From Syngnathus acus (Eukaryota; Chordata; Actinopteri; Syngnathiformes; Syngnathidae): DNA of 64,000 nt. How positions within the stretch are numbered: the stretch's first letter is position 1; each line of letters begins with the position of its first letter. A program made the position numbers and the translations under genes. Positions 63,172-64,000 of this stretch are shown here, piece by piece. Below the pieces are notes generated by a model. The model worked only from the letters and a program-made list of their open reading frames with translations. It did not search any database and had not been told where the DNA came from. The DNA lies in the NCBI RefSeq assembly GCF_901709675.1, contig NC_051088.1, forward strand, positions 806,001 through 870,000, in the 5' to 3' direction.

Positions 63172-63360
63172 AAAAATTGTTATAATAATAAGCGTTCTAA
63201 AAACACATTTAAGAGTGTTATACCTTGTTATAGAAAAGTCATTATAATAATAAAACAGTTCTAAAAACATATTTACAGTATGTACACTTGTACCTTGTTA
63301 TTAAAATTGTTATAATCATAAAAGCTGTTCTAAAAACATATTTATAGTTTGTGTTAAGAA
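63172..63360. repeat. Tandem repeat, about 62-67 bp, three units
   Basis: Three degenerate units share ttgttataat(a/c)ata, gttctaaaaacatattta and the variable stem ccttgttat. The surrounding 63038-63590 has no frame with a recognisable domain. Confidence 0.7.
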
Positions 63361-63590
63361 TTTTCCATGTTATTTATGTTATTCAGCCGTGCTTTGATTC
63401 GAGGTAGGGTGCTTTATTTTGAAGGCTGTTTTCAGCCGATAACAGTTCAAATTATTAAATCTCCTGACTCCGGAAGTAAGCGAATGGAACTCATTGTCAG
63501 TGAGGCTCCAATTATTCCACAGCCATAGTGCGCCCTCATGCAGTTTAAAGTGAAAATAACATGTGAAGTGATCAAATATACTAGTAAGTA

Positions 63591-64000
63591 CCGTATTTTC
63601 CGCCCTATAAGGCGCACCTAAAAACCAAAATTTTTATCAAAAGTCGACAGTGCGCCTTATAGTCCGGTGCGCCTTATATATGGATCAATTGATGAATTTG
63701 TTGATCCATACTGGTTGTACACAGTGCTCTGCCAAAATGTTTCAGTACGTTTTAGTACGACTAGTAAATTACAAGGTCGCATCGCTTCCCAACATTACGG
63801 CAACTGTAGTCAGGGGGCGTCACCGAATAGCTGTTGTACCCGCGAGGCTATTTCATTTCAAAATAGGCTGCTCCGTTAATGTTTCGAGTAAATTTACGGA
63901 TTGATATGGAAGGGAAACATAGGTAAGCAGTACCAATGTGTTAGATCGAACTTTAGTCAGTTCCGATCATTTTATAGGAGATTGTTTGAGAAACGCGATT
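63591..64000. mobile_element. Second copy of the tandem-array MITE, cut by the window end
   Basis: Starts CCGTATTTTCCGCCCTATAA after TA (63589-63590). It matches 40398-40810 almost base for base (gtgcgccttatatatggatc, ttgatccatactggttgtac, cagggggcgtcaccgaatag). It enters the 251-bp repeat at the window edge. The number of repeat units cannot be read here. Confidence 0.9.

Overview
This window is vertebrate, almost certainly teleost fish, repeat DNA. It carries teleost-type Tc1, hAT and pogo-like transposons, L2-like and RTE-like LINEs, tRNA-derived SINEs and a Ty1/copia element, together with long GT and CCTA microsatellites. I could not identify a single host gene, rRNA, true tRNA gene or CRISPR array. 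Nearly every long reading frame belongs to a transposable element. I cannot assign a species from the sequence alone.

The main structure is deep nesting. Target-site duplications (TSDs) visible on both sides of most elements let the order of insertion be read directly. (1) Positions 950-19420: an old minus-strand RTE-like LINE is cut by a hAT MITE (2298-3301, TSD ctccacag). It is cut again by a solo retroviral-type LTR stretched to 15.5 kb (3673-19214, TSD cctt). That LTR holds two nested L2-like LINEs, a SINE, a shrunken LTR, a TA-flanked MITE, a second SINE, another L2 fragment and a THAP-type transposon, which itself contains a non-autonomous LTR retrotransposon. (2) 19421-26221: a hAT MITE, a hAT remnant, a SINE split by a hAT derivative that contains a large foldback, and a decayed Tc1 carrying a solo LTR. 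(3) 26222-33147: a second solo LTR of the same retroviral-type family, minus strand (TSD ggtc), split by a young 4.6-kb Ty1/copia element (TSD gttag). (4) 33152-36882: a pogo-derived MITE, a 39-bp minisatellite, a LINE tail and a CCTA microsatellite. (5) 36883-49580: a Tc1 element inserted in that microsatellite and swollen from about 1.6 kb to 12.7 kb by a pogo-like element (holding a THAP transposon), a SINE, a hAT with a tandem-array MITE inside it, and a second hAT (43798-49457) that contains a third hAT with a near-complete transposase (46035-49299). (6) 49581-63037: a truncated MITE and a minus-strand LINE interrupted by a full retroviral-type LTR element (53263-62605, TSD gtgc), whose 3' LTR is in turn split by an L2-like LINE. 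(7) 63038-64000: a small tandem repeat and the start of a second copy of the tandem-array MITE.

Three LTR insertions, three relatives of the 'ACTCGG' hAT group and several TA-flanked CCGTATTTT MITEs show repeated bursts of the same families. The most active-looking components are the hAT at 46035-49299, the Ty1/copia element, and the retroviral-type LTR family. The full copy of that last family has long LTRs, a tRNA-Lys-type primer site and a polypurine tract but no recognisable gag, pol or env, so it looks dependent on proteins made elsewhere. Interpretations rest on motif recognition and on repeats compared by eye inside the window. No database search was possible.
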